Shown: positions 1-8,636 of the stretch, piece after piece
How positions within the stretch are numbered: position 1 is the first letter of the stretch
How the letters are laid out: each line of letters opens with the position of its first letter
Assembly (NCBI GenBank): GCA_021827865.1
Contig: JAKAUC010000009.1
Location: forward strand, 496,001-560,000
Direction of reading: 5' to 3'
DNA: 64,000 nt
DNA from: an archaeon
Lineage (GTDB): Archaea; Thermoproteota; Nitrososphaeria; Nitrososphaerales; Gagatemarchaeaceae
Notes under the pieces: model-generated
The model's database searches: none
Seen by the model: only the letters and a program-made list of their open reading frames with translations
Told to the model about the DNA's origin: nothing
Program-made: the position numbers and the translations under genes

Positions 1-978
1 GGCAGGAAGAGGCTGCTGCAGATATTCAGCCTCCTAATGGTCGCGGCGGGTGCAGTCCTGGCGCTGGACGAGGCCGCCGCCGCAATACTCCTGGCATGCC
101 TGGCGGGAAACATCAGCAGCACGGGGACGGAGGCGGGACCGTTCCAGTCCATCGAAGCCGGGATCCTCCCCGACCTGAGCGGAGAGGGGTCGAGCGTCAG
201 AGCCTTCGGGAGGTACAACATGATAGGCTACTCGGCGGCCGCCCTTGGACAGCTCGCTTCTTCGGGCCCAGGCATCCTCGGGAACAGCGCGGTTGCGTTC
301 CACGTTGTGTTCGCCGGGTTCGCAGTCGTGGGGGTGGTCCTCTTCGCTGTCTACAGCAGGCTGAAGGGCATGGAAGGGAGCCGCGCAGCGAGGCCAGGCC
401 TGGCTAACCTCAGCCAGGCGGCGAGGAAGGACCTCGTGCGGCTCTCGGGGCTGTTCTCCGTGGACTCGCTCGGCGGGGTCTTCGTCACGACATACCTCCT
501 ATCGATCTGGTTCAGCTCGACCTTCGGCCTCCAGCTCGAGTACCTCGGGCCCATATTCTTCGTCGCTAGCTTGGTCACCGCGGCCTCGACCTACGGGGCG
601 GCCATGATCGCCCTGCGAATCGGCAACCTGAGAACCATGGTCTACACCCACCTCGCGTCGAATGGGTTCCTCATCCTCATGGGGCTCGCTGGGTCCCTCC
701 CGCTCGCGCTCCTCTTCCTCTTCCTCCGCCAGAGCGTGTCGCAGATGGACGTCCCGACGAGGCAGGCGCTGATGACAGAGATGTTCCAGAAGGAGGAGAG
801 GGTCCAGGCCTACGCGGTCACCAACACCCTGCGGAGCGCTGGTTCGTTCGTGGGCGGCCCAGCCTCGGCGGTGATGCTCGGGCTTGGGTTGGTGTCGGCG
901 CTCCCGTTCGCGGGTGGGGTCACCAAGATCGGCTATGACCTTCTGACCTTCGCCAGCTACAGGAAGAGATACCGCTAG
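1..978 (+). CDS. MFS transporter, C-terminal part (5' truncated)
   Basis: The reading frame is open from base 1, so the gene begins upstream of the window and the listed ATG at 37 is internal. About 325 residues are visible, with several hydrophobic helices. A GRKR stretch at the very start resembles the basic cytoplasmic loop of major facilitator carriers. The pattern of helices split by a basic loop (YSRLKGMEGSRA) fits the second half of an MFS carrier of about 400 residues. The substrate cannot be told; most likely it is a drug or metabolite exporter in the cytoplasmic membrane. No partner gene is visible. Confidence 0.8.
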   Translation, partial: GRKRLLQIFSLLMVAAGAVLALDEAAAAILLACLAGNISSTGTEAGPFQSIEAGILPDLSGEGSSVRAFGRYNMIGYSAAALGQLASSGPGILGNSAVAFHVVFAGFAVVGVVLFAVYSRLKGMEGSRAARPGLANLSQAARKDLVRLSGLFSVDSLGGVFVTTYLLSIWFSSTFGLQLEYLGPIFFVASLVTAASTYGAAMIALRIGNLRTMVYTHLASNGFLILMGLAGSLPLALLFLFLRQSVSQMDVPTRQALMTEMFQKEERVQAYAVTNTLRSAGSFVGGPASAVMLGLGLVSALPFAGGVTKIGYDLLTFASYRKRYR

Positions 979-1264
979 TGCAGCGAGGCTCCCAAGACTG
1001 GGAGTCGGGCCCAGGGCGTTAGATCAGAAGGCGGACCCCGGAGCCCCTAGCAGTCCCGCATCTCGAACGACTGCGACGAACACTCAGTGGACGCTAAGTC
1101 GGTGCAGGCCTCCGGGGAGTGGAGGCGTTCCAATCCCAGGGGACGCGGCATGAGGACGGCAGAGGGAGCATCTGCACGGACTTGAGCCGTGCGGAAGGAC
1201 CACTTCCTACACCAGGACCACCGCACATACGTGGACCGATGTGATTCGGAGAGGGCCGCGCCGG

Positions 1265-2578
1265 CTAGACCTCGGAGGCGCCCGTGAAGTCCCAGCCTGG
1301 TATCGAGGCAGGGGGCTCCCTTGGTCGGAACCCATCGAAGAAGCCTGCTTCCCCGAGCTCCTTCACCACCATGGCCGAGAAGGCTGGCGCTCCAGTCGCC
1401 CCGGGGGAGTTGAAGTTGACGACGTGGGCTGAGCCTTCGCCCTTGAAGAGGAGCGCCTCGGGGACGAAGCCCGACCTGTCGACGACGGAGCTCCTTACCC
1501 CGAAGACGACCCTCCCGTTCAGGAGGGAAGGCGACAGGGCCGGGATGAACCTCCTCACCCTGGCACACATCGCCCGCTTAGAGAGGGAGCTCCGCCACTC
1601 CCCTGCTACGAGGGAGAGGAAGTCCGAGTTGGCGAAGAGCCTCGCCTTCGGCCCCGGGGGACGTTCCAGGAACCGGGGTAGGGAGGAGAGCCCTAACCCT
1701 GAATAGACGTAGGGCCCAGGGACGACCACGGCGTTGGGCCCTATTTGCCGGGACCCGTCCGCCCTCACCACGAAGTGGGGGTCGAGGAATGGATACTGCG
1801 GGAACTCCGGCGGTCGGTAGATGTTCGAGGTCACCCTCGAGGCGAAGGGTTCGTCCACCACCCAGTACTCCCCCCTGAAGTGCAGGGCGGCGAGCCCCCG
1901 GCCGAAGCCGAGGGAGTGGGCGATCTTCAACGCCCCCCCGCCTGCGGCGTTGACCAAGAGCCTGCAGCGGACCGTGGTGGATGACCCGCCCGAGCGGAAC
2001 GTCGCCTGGACGGCCCCCGGCCTCCTGGCCGCCGATACCAGCTCCTGCCCTGCGAGGAACCTCACCCCCCTGGCGAGATCACGCCTCCAGACGCTGCGGG
2101 TGAAAGCGCCGAAGTCGACAGAGACGTCAGTCTTTGAGAAAAGGGCCCCCCTGCACCTGACCTCAGGCTCCCTCGACCTGACCCCGGCCCCGTCGAGGAA
2201 CTCCATCTCTCCCTCGTCCATTCCGTTCTCAACCCCCCAGGTGCGGTACTTCTCCACCGTCCTGACCTCACGCTCGTCCACCGCCACGTTGTAGGTGCCG
2301 ATGGGCCTCCAGGGGAGGCCGTCGACCTTGGCGAGGGACTCCCAGAGTCTGCGGGAGAGCAGAGCGGTCCGCGCGAAGACGCGCTTTTTCGCAGGGTCCA
2401 GATAGTATGGCCTGTGTATCACCCCGGTGTTCCTGGACGAGGTGTGCGCCCCCGGTGACCGGGCTACGTCCGCCAGGGCTATGGTGCAGTCATAGAGTCC
2501 GGAGAGCCAGTAGGCCGTGGTGGCTCCGAGAATCCCCGCCCCCACCACGAGTATGTCGAAGTCCGACGCCTCGGCCAT
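1265..2578 (-). CDS. FAD-dependent oxidoreductase, LhgO (L-2-hydroxyglutarate oxidase)-like
   Basis: A 437-residue DAO-family flavoprotein. The N-terminus carries the Rossmann motif VVGAGILGATTAYWLS. An HTSSRNTGVIHRPYY segment follows, matching the FAD-contacting HxSxxNSGVIH motif of L-2-hydroxyglutarate dehydrogenases. The expected reaction is flavin-dependent oxidation of a 2-hydroxy acid; the exact substrate is inferred from the family. The length matches the family (about 400-430). It lies alone between an unannotated 286-bp gap and aIF1A on the same strand, 39 bp away. Other DAO enzymes such as glycerol-3-phosphate dehydrogenase-like proteins remain possible. Confidence 0.8.
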   Translation of the reverse strand: MAEASDFDILVVGAGILGATTAYWLSGLYDCTIALADVARSPGAHTSSRNTGVIHRPYYLDPAKKRVFARTALLSRRLWESLAKVDGLPWRPIGTYNVAVDEREVRTVEKYRTWGVENGMDEGEMEFLDGAGVRSREPEVRCRGALFSKTDVSVDFGAFTRSVWRRDLARGVRFLAGQELVSAARRPGAVQATFRSGGSSTTVRCRLLVNAAGGGALKIAHSLGFGRGLAALHFRGEYWVVDEPFASRVTSNIYRPPEFPQYPFLDPHFVVRADGSRQIGPNAVVVPGPYVYSGLGLSSLPRFLERPPGPKARLFANSDFLSLVAGEWRSSLSKRAMCARVRRFIPALSPSLLNGRVVFGVRSSVVDRSGFVPEALLFKGEGSAHVVNFNSPGATGAPAFSAMVVKELGEAGFFDGFRPREPPASIPGWDFTGASEV

Positions 2579-2617
2579 GACCCACTGCGGGGAGGACGGA
2601 GCGTTAAGGGTCTTGGC

Positions 2618-2923
2618 CTAGATCCCCTTCAGGTACCCGTTGGCGTCGAGCCACTGGGTGTGCGCCTGGATGTACCGCCAGAGGATGTCCGCCTTCGCGT
2701 TGTCGAAGTCCCAGGGAGCGACAAGTACGATGTCCCCCTCGCGTATCCACATCCTCCGCTTCAGTTTCCCCCTGATCCTGCACATCCTCGTCACGCCGTC
2801 CGCGCACTTCACGATCACCTGGTCCCCACCGGTCATTTTGATGGCCCTGCCGAGTATCTCCCCCTGCTGGGGCATCACGAGCTCCTTCAGGTTTGCTTCG
2901 CTGAGGACCTTTCTCTTTCCCAA
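2618..2923 (-). CDS. eif1A: Translation initiation factor aIF-1A
   Basis: A 101-residue protein with the S1-like OB fold of eIF1A: QGEILGRAIKMTGGDQVIVKCADG, then RIRGKLKRRMWIREGDIVLVAPW, and the helical tail IQAHTQWLDANGYL. It binds the small ribosomal subunit and stabilises initiator tRNA and start-codon selection. The length is typical of archaeal aIF1A. It sits on the minus strand just downstream of the DEAD-box helicase (33-bp gap). A TATA-like CATTAATATC lies near the helicase stop codon and may give it its own promoter. Confidence 0.95.
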   Translation of the reverse strand: MGKRKVLSEANLKELVMPQQGEILGRAIKMTGGDQVIVKCADGVTRMCRIRGKLKRRMWIREGDIVLVAPWDFDNAKADILWRYIQAHTQWLDANGYLKGI

Positions 2924-2956
2924 GAAGTCTCATCCGACGCCGCCGGCGGGATGATA

Positions 2957-4177
2957 TTAATGATATCGGCGCCAGCGGCCCGGTCTGCCCCGTTGCTTCT
3001 CGCCGCGGCCGTGCCTCCATGGCCTGGGGCCCTTCGAGGAGAGCGCTGGCCTCGACCTCTTCCTGGCGTCTTCTTCGCGCAGGGGATTGATGGGCGCCTT
3101 GGCGAGGGCCGCTATGCGGGCGAAATCCCCTTCTTCGTCCGAGCTCACGAAGGTGTAGGATCGGCCGACGTCTCCGGCCCTGGCCGTCCTTCCCACCCTG
3201 TGGAAGTACACCGTGGGGTCTTCGGGGACGTCGTAGTTGATGACGCAGTCAACCTGGCGGACGTCGATTCCCCTGCTCGCGACGTCGGTCGCGACCAGCA
3301 CGTCTGCCTTCCCCGCCCTGAATAGCCCCATGGAGTGGTCGCGCTGATTCTGGGAGAGGTCGCCATGGAGAGAGACCACGCTGAGGAAACGCCTCTCCAG
3401 CTCCCTGGCGAGCCTGATGGTGCCATACCTCGTCCTGCAGAAGACGACGGCGCTCTTGCGGTTCTCCTTCTCGAGGATGTCGAGCAGGAGCTGGAGCTTC
3501 TGGTCCCGCTCGGTCCTGGCGTAGAACTGCTCCAGGGTCTCCGCGGAAGGCTCGTTCTCGTCCACCATCACCCTGATTGGGTCGGGGACGTACCTCTGGG
3601 AGAGCTGAACTATCGACCTCGGCATGGTGGCAGAGAACAGGGCCGTCTGCCTCGCGTTGGGTGTCTTGTCGAGTATGAAGTCGACGTCTTCGATGAAACC
3701 CATGTCGAGCATCACATCCGCCTCGTCGAGGACCACGAACTTGACGGAGTCGAGCCTGAGCGTCCCCCTCTTGATGTGGTCGATGGTCCGTCCGGGCGTC
3801 CCGACGACGATGTGCGCGCCCCTCCTGAGGGCGTCCAGCTGGACGTTCATCGACTGCCCTCCGTAGATGGTCACCACCCTCACTGTCGTGTATGACCCAA
3901 TCTTCTGGAGTTCGAGCGTTATCTGGACAGCGAGCTCTCTCGTGGGAGCGAGCACCAGGGCCTGCACCCGCGCCACCGAGGGGTCGACGGCCTGCACCAC
4001 GGGGATACCGAAGGCGAGGGTCTTCCCCGAGCCGGCCTTCGCCTGGCCTATGAAGTTCCTCCCCTCCAGGAGCGGCCCTATGGCCTGGGCTTGTATGGGG
4101 AAGGGCCTGACATAGCCGGAGGAAGCGACCCCTTTCCTGATGGCCGGGTGCAGGGGAAACGCTTCAAAGCCGCTCAA
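2957..4177 (-). CDS. DEAD-box ATP-dependent RNA helicase
   Basis: A 406-residue two-domain superfamily 2 RNA helicase. Visible motifs in order: Q motif (PFPIQAQAI, about residues 26-33), Walker A AKAGSGKT (46-53), PTRELA (78-83), TPGR, DEAD (151-154), SAT (182-184), and in the second RecA domain HRVGRTARAG. The tail is short, basic and Arg/Gly-rich (RGRPGRWRR), as in RNA-remodelling helicases such as DeaD/RhlE. The role is ATP-driven unwinding of RNA duplexes, probably in ribosome assembly or mRNA turnover. The start codon is TTG, with a box A (AGTTAAAGT) about 35 nt upstream. Confidence 0.95.
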   Translation of the reverse strand: MSGFEAFPLHPAIRKGVASSGYVRPFPIQAQAIGPLLEGRNFIGQAKAGSGKTLAFGIPVVQAVDPSVARVQALVLAPTRELAVQITLELQKIGSYTTVRVVTIYGGQSMNVQLDALRRGAHIVVGTPGRTIDHIKRGTLRLDSVKFVVLDEADVMLDMGFIEDVDFILDKTPNARQTALFSATMPRSIVQLSQRYVPDPIRVMVDENEPSAETLEQFYARTERDQKLQLLLDILEKENRKSAVVFCRTRYGTIRLARELERRFLSVVSLHGDLSQNQRDHSMGLFRAGKADVLVATDVASRGIDVRQVDCVINYDVPEDPTVYFHRVGRTARAGDVGRSYTFVSSDEEGDFARIAALAKAPINPLREEDARKRSRPALSSKGPRPWRHGRGEKQRGRPGRWRRYH

Positions 4178-4207
4178 GTACGTGCACCTCCAGACGGATG
4201 TCCTTCC

Positions 4208-4242
4208 ACTTTAACTGGGCCGCTCCGGTTGCCCGTATTTAA
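4208..4242. promoter_or_regulatory. Divergent promoter region (two box A elements)
   Basis: Between the helicase (minus) and the mini zinc protein (plus) there are two archaeal TATA-like boxes. AGTTAAAGT on the minus strand (about 4208-4216) is at a suitable distance from the helicase TTG. TATTTAAGA on the plus strand (about 4233-4241) faces the small downstream gene. Calls rest on sequence and spacing only. Confidence 0.5.
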
Positions 4243-4303
4243 GACAGGGAAAGCCCCCCTCCTTCAGTAGTGGATAAGAAGAGGGCGCGCAAGGGGCATC
4301 TCC

Positions 4304-4450
4304 ATGGAGGAACCAGCTCTCCAGGTCAAGGGCCCGCCCAAGGAGTGCCCCCAGTGCGGGGCTAAGGTCAGGCTCTATCGGACCCCCAGGGGGCTCCGCT
4401 GCGGCGACTGCGTAAAGAAGATGGATTCTGCCGGGCTGGGGTTCAGGTAG
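4304..4450 (+). CDS. Small zinc-ribbon protein (48 aa)
   Basis: This gene is too short for the ORF track. An ATG opens a 48-residue frame containing CPQCGAKV and, 15 residues further on, CGDC, the paired CxxC knuckles of a zinc ribbon. It ends at TAG 4448-4450. An upstream box A (TATTTAAGA) lies about 60 nt before the ATG. The function is unknown; a small nucleic-acid- or protein-binding zinc ribbon is the natural reading. The downstream MFS gene starts 37 nt later and could be co-transcribed. Confidence 0.7.
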   Translation: MEEPALQVKGPPKECPQCGAKVRLYRTPRGLRCGDCVKKMDSAGLGFR

Positions 4451-4487
4451 AAGGCCCCGGCCGGGGGCATAATGGCAGTGCACGTGT

Positions 4488-5795
4488 TTGTCGCTCCTAT
4501 CCAGATATGGTCTGCAAGGACTCCAGAGGGAGTCCTGGGTGCTGTTCGCGATAAGGACCCTAAACTCGCTCGGCTTCTCCATGGCGATGCCGTTCTTCGG
4601 CCTCTACCTCGCCGAGGTCAGGGGGATCGACCTGGCGTCCACGGGCCTGGTTTACTTCGCCGCGGGGGCGCTCAACCTGGGGAGCCAGCTCCTGGGAGGG
4701 AGGTTGACCGACGCCGTGGGCCCCAAGAAGGTCATGCTCGCTGGGTACTTCACTTCCATCGCCACCTCCGTCGCCCTCGGGTTCATGGTGCTCGACAACA
4801 GCGCCGCGCTGTACTTCTTCGTCCTTTACCCCCTCTTCTCGTTCCTCAGGGGCTTCTCCAACCCTGCGACCGGGTCGATAATCGCTGGGCAGCCTGTCAG
4901 CCAGATCCGGCCTGGGTACAACCTGCTCACCATCGGCGGGAACCTCGGCTTCGCGATAGGGCCGGCGGTTGGGGGGCCCATCACCCAGGCCTTCGGCTAC
5001 GACTCGGTCTTCTTCATCAGCGCCGCCATGGTGGTCCCGGTCATCCTGCTCACCATTTTCCTGATTCGCGGGGGGGTCAGGCGGTCCGGGGACCCGCGCG
5101 AGGGGGATGCGAGGCGGATGCTTTCGTGGAAGAAGGACACGAGCATCATCGCGTTCCTGCTCCTCATGGCGTGCCTCTACTTCGCCGTGGGATATGAGAT
5201 CCAGCCGCTGGCCCTCTACACCGGGGTCCTACTGCACTTCACCAACACGCAGATCGGCTACCTCTTCGCAACCAACGGCGCAGTCATCGTCATCCTGCAG
5301 CTCCCCCTGATTAGCATGGTCCAGAGGGCCAGGACCCTCGCTTTCCCCCTGCTGCTGTCTCCGCTCCTCCTCGTGGCGAGCTTCGTGATGGCCGGGCTGT
5401 CCACCAGTTTCCTGCAGTACGAGGCCGTGATGGTCGTGCTCACCCTCGGGGAAATCATGGCCACGGTTCCGTCGCAGACGGTGATTGCCCTCTTTTCGAA
5501 GTCCGGCAACAGGGGGACATACCAGGGCTACTACTACGCTGCCACCTCGTCGGGGAGGTCGATCGCCGCGGCCGTCGGGCCGGCCAGCTTCCAGCTCCTT
5601 AGCTTCGACCCGGCCTGGGGCTGGTACGCTCTCGCGGGATTCGCCGCTGCCGTGTTCTGCGGGTTCGCGGTCGTCGGGCCTGGGCTCCAGCGGGAATACG
5701 AGGGACTTTCAAAGCCAAAGGGCGGAGGGGAGGCGGAAGAGAAAGCGCCAGGGGTCCCGCCCCCGGCGAAGTTGAATCCGTCTCCTCCAGGGTGA
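4488..5795 (+). CDS. MFS transporter
   Basis: A 435-residue polytopic protein with about 12 predicted helices. The A-loop motif is recognisable as GGRLTDAVGPKK after helix 2. The two halves are separated by a basic loop (RRSGDPREGDARR) and the tail is Pro/Glu-rich and cytoplasmic. It is a secondary carrier of the major facilitator superfamily with unknown substrate. The start is uncertain: TTG at 4488 is the first in-frame candidate and there is no strong Shine-Dalgarno. It converges on the solute-binding protein gene across about 160 bp with no recognisable gene. Confidence 0.85.
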   Translation: MSLLSRYGLQGLQRESWVLFAIRTLNSLGFSMAMPFFGLYLAEVRGIDLASTGLVYFAAGALNLGSQLLGGRLTDAVGPKKVMLAGYFTSIATSVALGFMVLDNSAALYFFVLYPLFSFLRGFSNPATGSIIAGQPVSQIRPGYNLLTIGGNLGFAIGPAVGGPITQAFGYDSVFFISAAMVVPVILLTIFLIRGGVRRSGDPREGDARRMLSWKKDTSIIAFLLLMACLYFAVGYEIQPLALYTGVLLHFTNTQIGYLFATNGAVIVILQLPLISMVQRARTLAFPLLLSPLLLVASFVMAGLSTSFLQYEAVMVVLTLGEIMATVPSQTVIALFSKSGNRGTYQGYYYAATSSGRSIAAAVGPASFQLLSFDPAWGWYALAGFAAAVFCGFAVVGPGLQREYEGLSKPKGGGEAEEKAPGVPPPAKLNPSPPG

Positions 5796-5957
5796 CGCTC
5801 GGGTCTCAGCATAAGGCGGGCTCATTCCATGCTCGCCCTGGACCATCCGTCGGGCACTGATCGACCCCAGGAGCCGTCTTTCTGGGTAGGGCAGAGCTCC
5901 CGCTGGGTTCTCAAAAAACAGAAGGAGGGTCCCAGGCCTCTCGGCCCAGGACTGTCT

Positions 5958-8279
5958 CTATACGTTGACCGGTTGGTAGTAGATTTGGTTGTAGAAGCTG
6001 CCCACGAACTCGTTGTCGACGACGCCGTGGACGTAGGGCTGCAGGAAGAAGAAGTTCGTTGGGAAGCCCGCGTTGGGCTGCCCTGCAGGAATCTCTGGGA
6101 TTGGTGTGTAGATCCATATCTGGTTCTGTTGTGCCATCTTGTACAGCGTGCTAGCGCAGGTCTGCGCTTGAGCCGTAGACGCTGGGAACTCGCATGCCAG
6201 TGCCTCTGCGTTGACGGTGGAGTTGGTGTAGAACCCGTTGTACGGTGACGGGGTCATCAGTGGGAAGAACATGCCCAGGAATGGGTCGTTGAAGTCAGCG
6301 CCCCAGCCTATGAGTTGGACCGCTGGATAGGTCTGTGCTTTGGAGTCGAGTATGTCGAGCTCCGTTGTGGTGGTCCCGAACGGCACCGCGGTGATGCCGA
6401 ACTGGCTCAGTGAGTTCTGGATCACGGTGAGCGTGACCTCCAGAGCGCCTGTGAGAGGGACTGCGTAGTACAGCTTGAACGGCTGTAGCTGCGAACCCTT
6501 CTGGTCACCGATTATGGTCCCTGCGGCCAGCGTCGTCCCGTTGGACAGCGTCAAGGCAGTGGAGAGGACCGTGTAGGTGTGCGACTGCAGGCCGAACTCT
6601 TGGAAGTAGTTGACGGCCGCAGTGGTGTTCTCCTGAGGGAGCGGGTAGTTCGGTAGGTTGTAGTATGCGTAGGCCGGCGTCAGCGGACCGACGAAGTATC
6701 CGTCGTAGGCTGTGTTGTTGAAGTAGTTAGGCTGGTTGAGCGCCGTGTAGTTCAGCGCGGACGCCATACCCTGCCTGAAGCTGGTGAAGTTGGTCGGAGA
6801 CTGGTAGGTGTTGAACTGGGCGAAGAGCGCGTAGGGGAATGCGCCAATCCCCCTCAATATCTGGTTGAAGGAGAAGGTGGATCTCACGTTAGCCGGGAGG
6901 CCGTCATACATCGCGTTGTAGTTGAACGGCGCCTCGGTAGAAATCTGTGCCTTGTTGGTGCTAAAGTCACCCTCGGCCTGGGCGTCTGTCGAGAACGGTG
7001 CTATGACTACGGTGTTGATGCTGGCTGGTCTTGCGATGACAGGGACGTTCGTGGCAGACGACTGACCCGCCCAGTAGTTGGGGGTAGCTGTCAGCACGAC
7101 CGGGTTGTTCCCAGCCCCTACCGACGATACGATGTAGGGGCCGGTCCCGATCCCGCCGTGGGTGTCGAAGTATGAGTTGGCTGTGTTGTTGGCGACTCCT
7201 CCGTGGGCGTCGACGAACGCAGGCTCGACCATCTGCTGGCCGTCGAACCCTGCCCACAGTTGTGGACCGAATGGCCCGAGGGTCCTCAGATAGTTGGCGC
7301 TGAAGTAGGACGTCGAGTTGGCCACGTATGCCTGCTCAGGGTACGCCATGATGGCGGCCTGGGTGGTGTTGGAGGGACTAAAGTTGGAGAGCATCTGGTT
7401 CAGCGCTCTCACTGCCAGGTTAACGGCCGCCGGTGTATCAGCTGCCGTCTGGAGTCCAGTCACAGACTGGATCGCGGCCCTGAGACCCCACGGGATTTGA
7501 TTGCCCATGGCGTTGTAGGAGTAGCTGCCAGACCCGAACTGGGCGCCCGCGGTCTCGTTGTAGGACACTTCGTTCCAGTTGTACAGGCTGACACCGGAAG
7601 GCGCGTTGATGTACTGGGTGCGCACGATCGAGAACCACTGGTCGTATGCTGTTGCTGGTGTCCCGTCCGAGAACGTGACGCCCGACCTGATGTGGAAGAC
7701 GTTCGTGCAGCCACCGTTGGTGATCCAGTACTGGTCTGCGATGACCGGGAGGAGCTGGCTGCCGCTGTTGCCGTTGTACATGACCAGGTTCTGGAAGACT
7801 GCGTTGTAGTATGGAAGGTCCTGCGAGTAGAACCCAGCTGCTGGGTCCAGGTAGTCCGGCGGAGCCCCTGTTGACTCATCGACCAGCTGGTTAGCGTTGG
7901 TCGGCCCATACTGGCCTGCGCCAGTGGTGGGCGGAGTGGAGGTGACCGGGTAGTTGTAGTTCGCAGACGAGTTTGCGGCGGTGTAGGTGAACGACTGGGT
8001 AGGGGGGACTGTCCCCGATATCGCAGAGGTGCACGATGCCACCGTCAGCGGCGTCTGTGGCGCTGAGGTCGAGGAGCTCGACTGGCTTGTCGAAGAGACC
8101 GAGTGGGTACTTGACGAGGCCGTGCTGGTAGTTGACGATGTCGAAGTCGTCGAGGTCGTTGTCTTCGAAGGCGATGTGGTGAGGACGAAGTAGCCGGCGG
8201 CGGCCGCGATGACGAGGATTACGACGATGATGGCGACTGTTGCAGTTGTGGTAAGTGCTTTGCGTCTGGTAATTTTCAT
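5958..8279 (-). CDS. ABC transporter substrate-binding protein, family 5 (oligopeptide/nickel type)
   Basis: A 773-residue extracytoplasmic binding protein. It has a basic N-terminus and one hydrophobic segment (residues about 10-33), then a long Ser/Thr linker (about 35-75) typical of archaeal membrane-anchored binding proteins. The SBP_bac_5 fold follows, seen in VDESTGAPPDYLDPA, VFHIRSGVTFSDGTP and GTGPYIV. It would capture peptides or a similar solute outside the membrane. No DppB/C/D/F permease or ATPase genes lie nearby, so it is an orphan here. A box A (CCTTAAAGTA) lies about 30 nt upstream of the ATG, in an AT-rich stretch. Confidence 0.9.
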   Translation of the reverse strand: MKITRRKALTTTATVAIIVVILVIAAAAGYFVLTTSPSKTTTSTTSTSSTTSTASSSTHSVSSTSQSSSSTSAPQTPLTVASCTSAISGTVPPTQSFTYTAANSSANYNYPVTSTPPTTGAGQYGPTNANQLVDESTGAPPDYLDPAAGFYSQDLPYYNAVFQNLVMYNGNSGSQLLPVIADQYWITNGGCTNVFHIRSGVTFSDGTPATAYDQWFSIVRTQYINAPSGVSLYNWNEVSYNETAGAQFGSGSYSYNAMGNQIPWGLRAAIQSVTGLQTAADTPAAVNLAVRALNQMLSNFSPSNTTQAAIMAYPEQAYVANSTSYFSANYLRTLGPFGPQLWAGFDGQQMVEPAFVDAHGGVANNTANSYFDTHGGIGTGPYIVSSVGAGNNPVVLTATPNYWAGQSSATNVPVIARPASINTVVIAPFSTDAQAEGDFSTNKAQISTEAPFNYNAMYDGLPANVRSTFSFNQILRGIGAFPYALFAQFNTYQSPTNFTSFRQGMASALNYTALNQPNYFNNTAYDGYFVGPLTPAYAYYNLPNYPLPQENTTAAVNYFQEFGLQSHTYTVLSTALTLSNGTTLAAGTIIGDQKGSQLQPFKLYYAVPLTGALEVTLTVIQNSLSQFGITAVPFGTTTTELDILDSKAQTYPAVQLIGWGADFNDPFLGMFFPLMTPSPYNGFYTNSTVNAEALACEFPASTAQAQTCASTLYKMAQQNQIWIYTPIPEIPAGQPNAGFPTNFFFLQPYVHGVVDNEFVGSFYNQIYYQPVNV

Positions 8280-8576
8280 TCTCGGACTGAAAAGTCGTCT
8301 AATTTACTTTAAGGATTGTTGACGATTTTGGATTTTACTTAAACTTTGTTGACATCTGAGGGTGTTGCGTCTGGACCGAACCGATTCCTGACACGATGGA
8401 TCCAAAATGTGCAGGGCGGCGTCGCCCTGGGTCAGACACCAGTACCGTCAGATCAGCCTGCCGCTCGTCGGCCCCCCGGCTCCAAAGGAGGAACAACGAA
8501 CGCATAACTGAGTTTGCGCCCAGACCGCCATGCAGAATCTCATCGAAGGTCAATCTGCTGTGCCTGTCGTATGTCA
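8280..8576. other. Intergenic region upstream of the binding protein and AAA+ gene
   Basis: The first about 75 bp are AT-rich and hold minus-strand box A candidates (CCTTAAAGTA and GTTTAAGTAAAA) for the binding-protein gene. The rest is of ordinary composition. The tracked ORFs here (8335-8682 minus, 8396-8671 plus) show no family features and overlap the AAA+ promoter, so I do not call them. Confidence 0.5.
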
Positions 8577-8577
8577 G

Positions 8578-8591
8578 CCGCCATTTGGCGG
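8578..8591. promoter_or_regulatory. Operator-like palindrome CCGCCA-TT-TGGCGG
   Basis: A perfect 6+2+6 inverted repeat ends 7 bp upstream of the box A of the AAA+ gene, so it covers the BRE position. The same core, CCGCCA-NN-TGGCGG, recurs at 10945-10962 in the same position relative to a second promoter. It is probably a binding site for one of the two regulators encoded in the cassette. Confidence 0.65.
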
Positions 8592-8598
8592 TACTTGA

Positions 8599-8606
8599 TT
8601 TATATC
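8599..8606 (+). promoter_or_regulatory. Box A promoter of the AAA+/HTH_10 operon
   Basis: TTTATATC is a good archaeal TATA box. A start about 25 nt downstream would fall near 8630, so the ATG at 8637 would be leaderless or nearly so. This argues against the longer ORF-track starts at 8514 and 8610. Confidence 0.6.
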
Positions 8607-8636
8607 CTAATGCAGACAGTTCGCCCACCGATATGC

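Noticed and set aside
1047-1568. 173-residue minus-strand ORF overlapping the LhgO-like gene.
   Set aside because: Arg/Gly/Pro-rich shadow frame with no family features; the remaining gap 979-1264 holds no supported gene.
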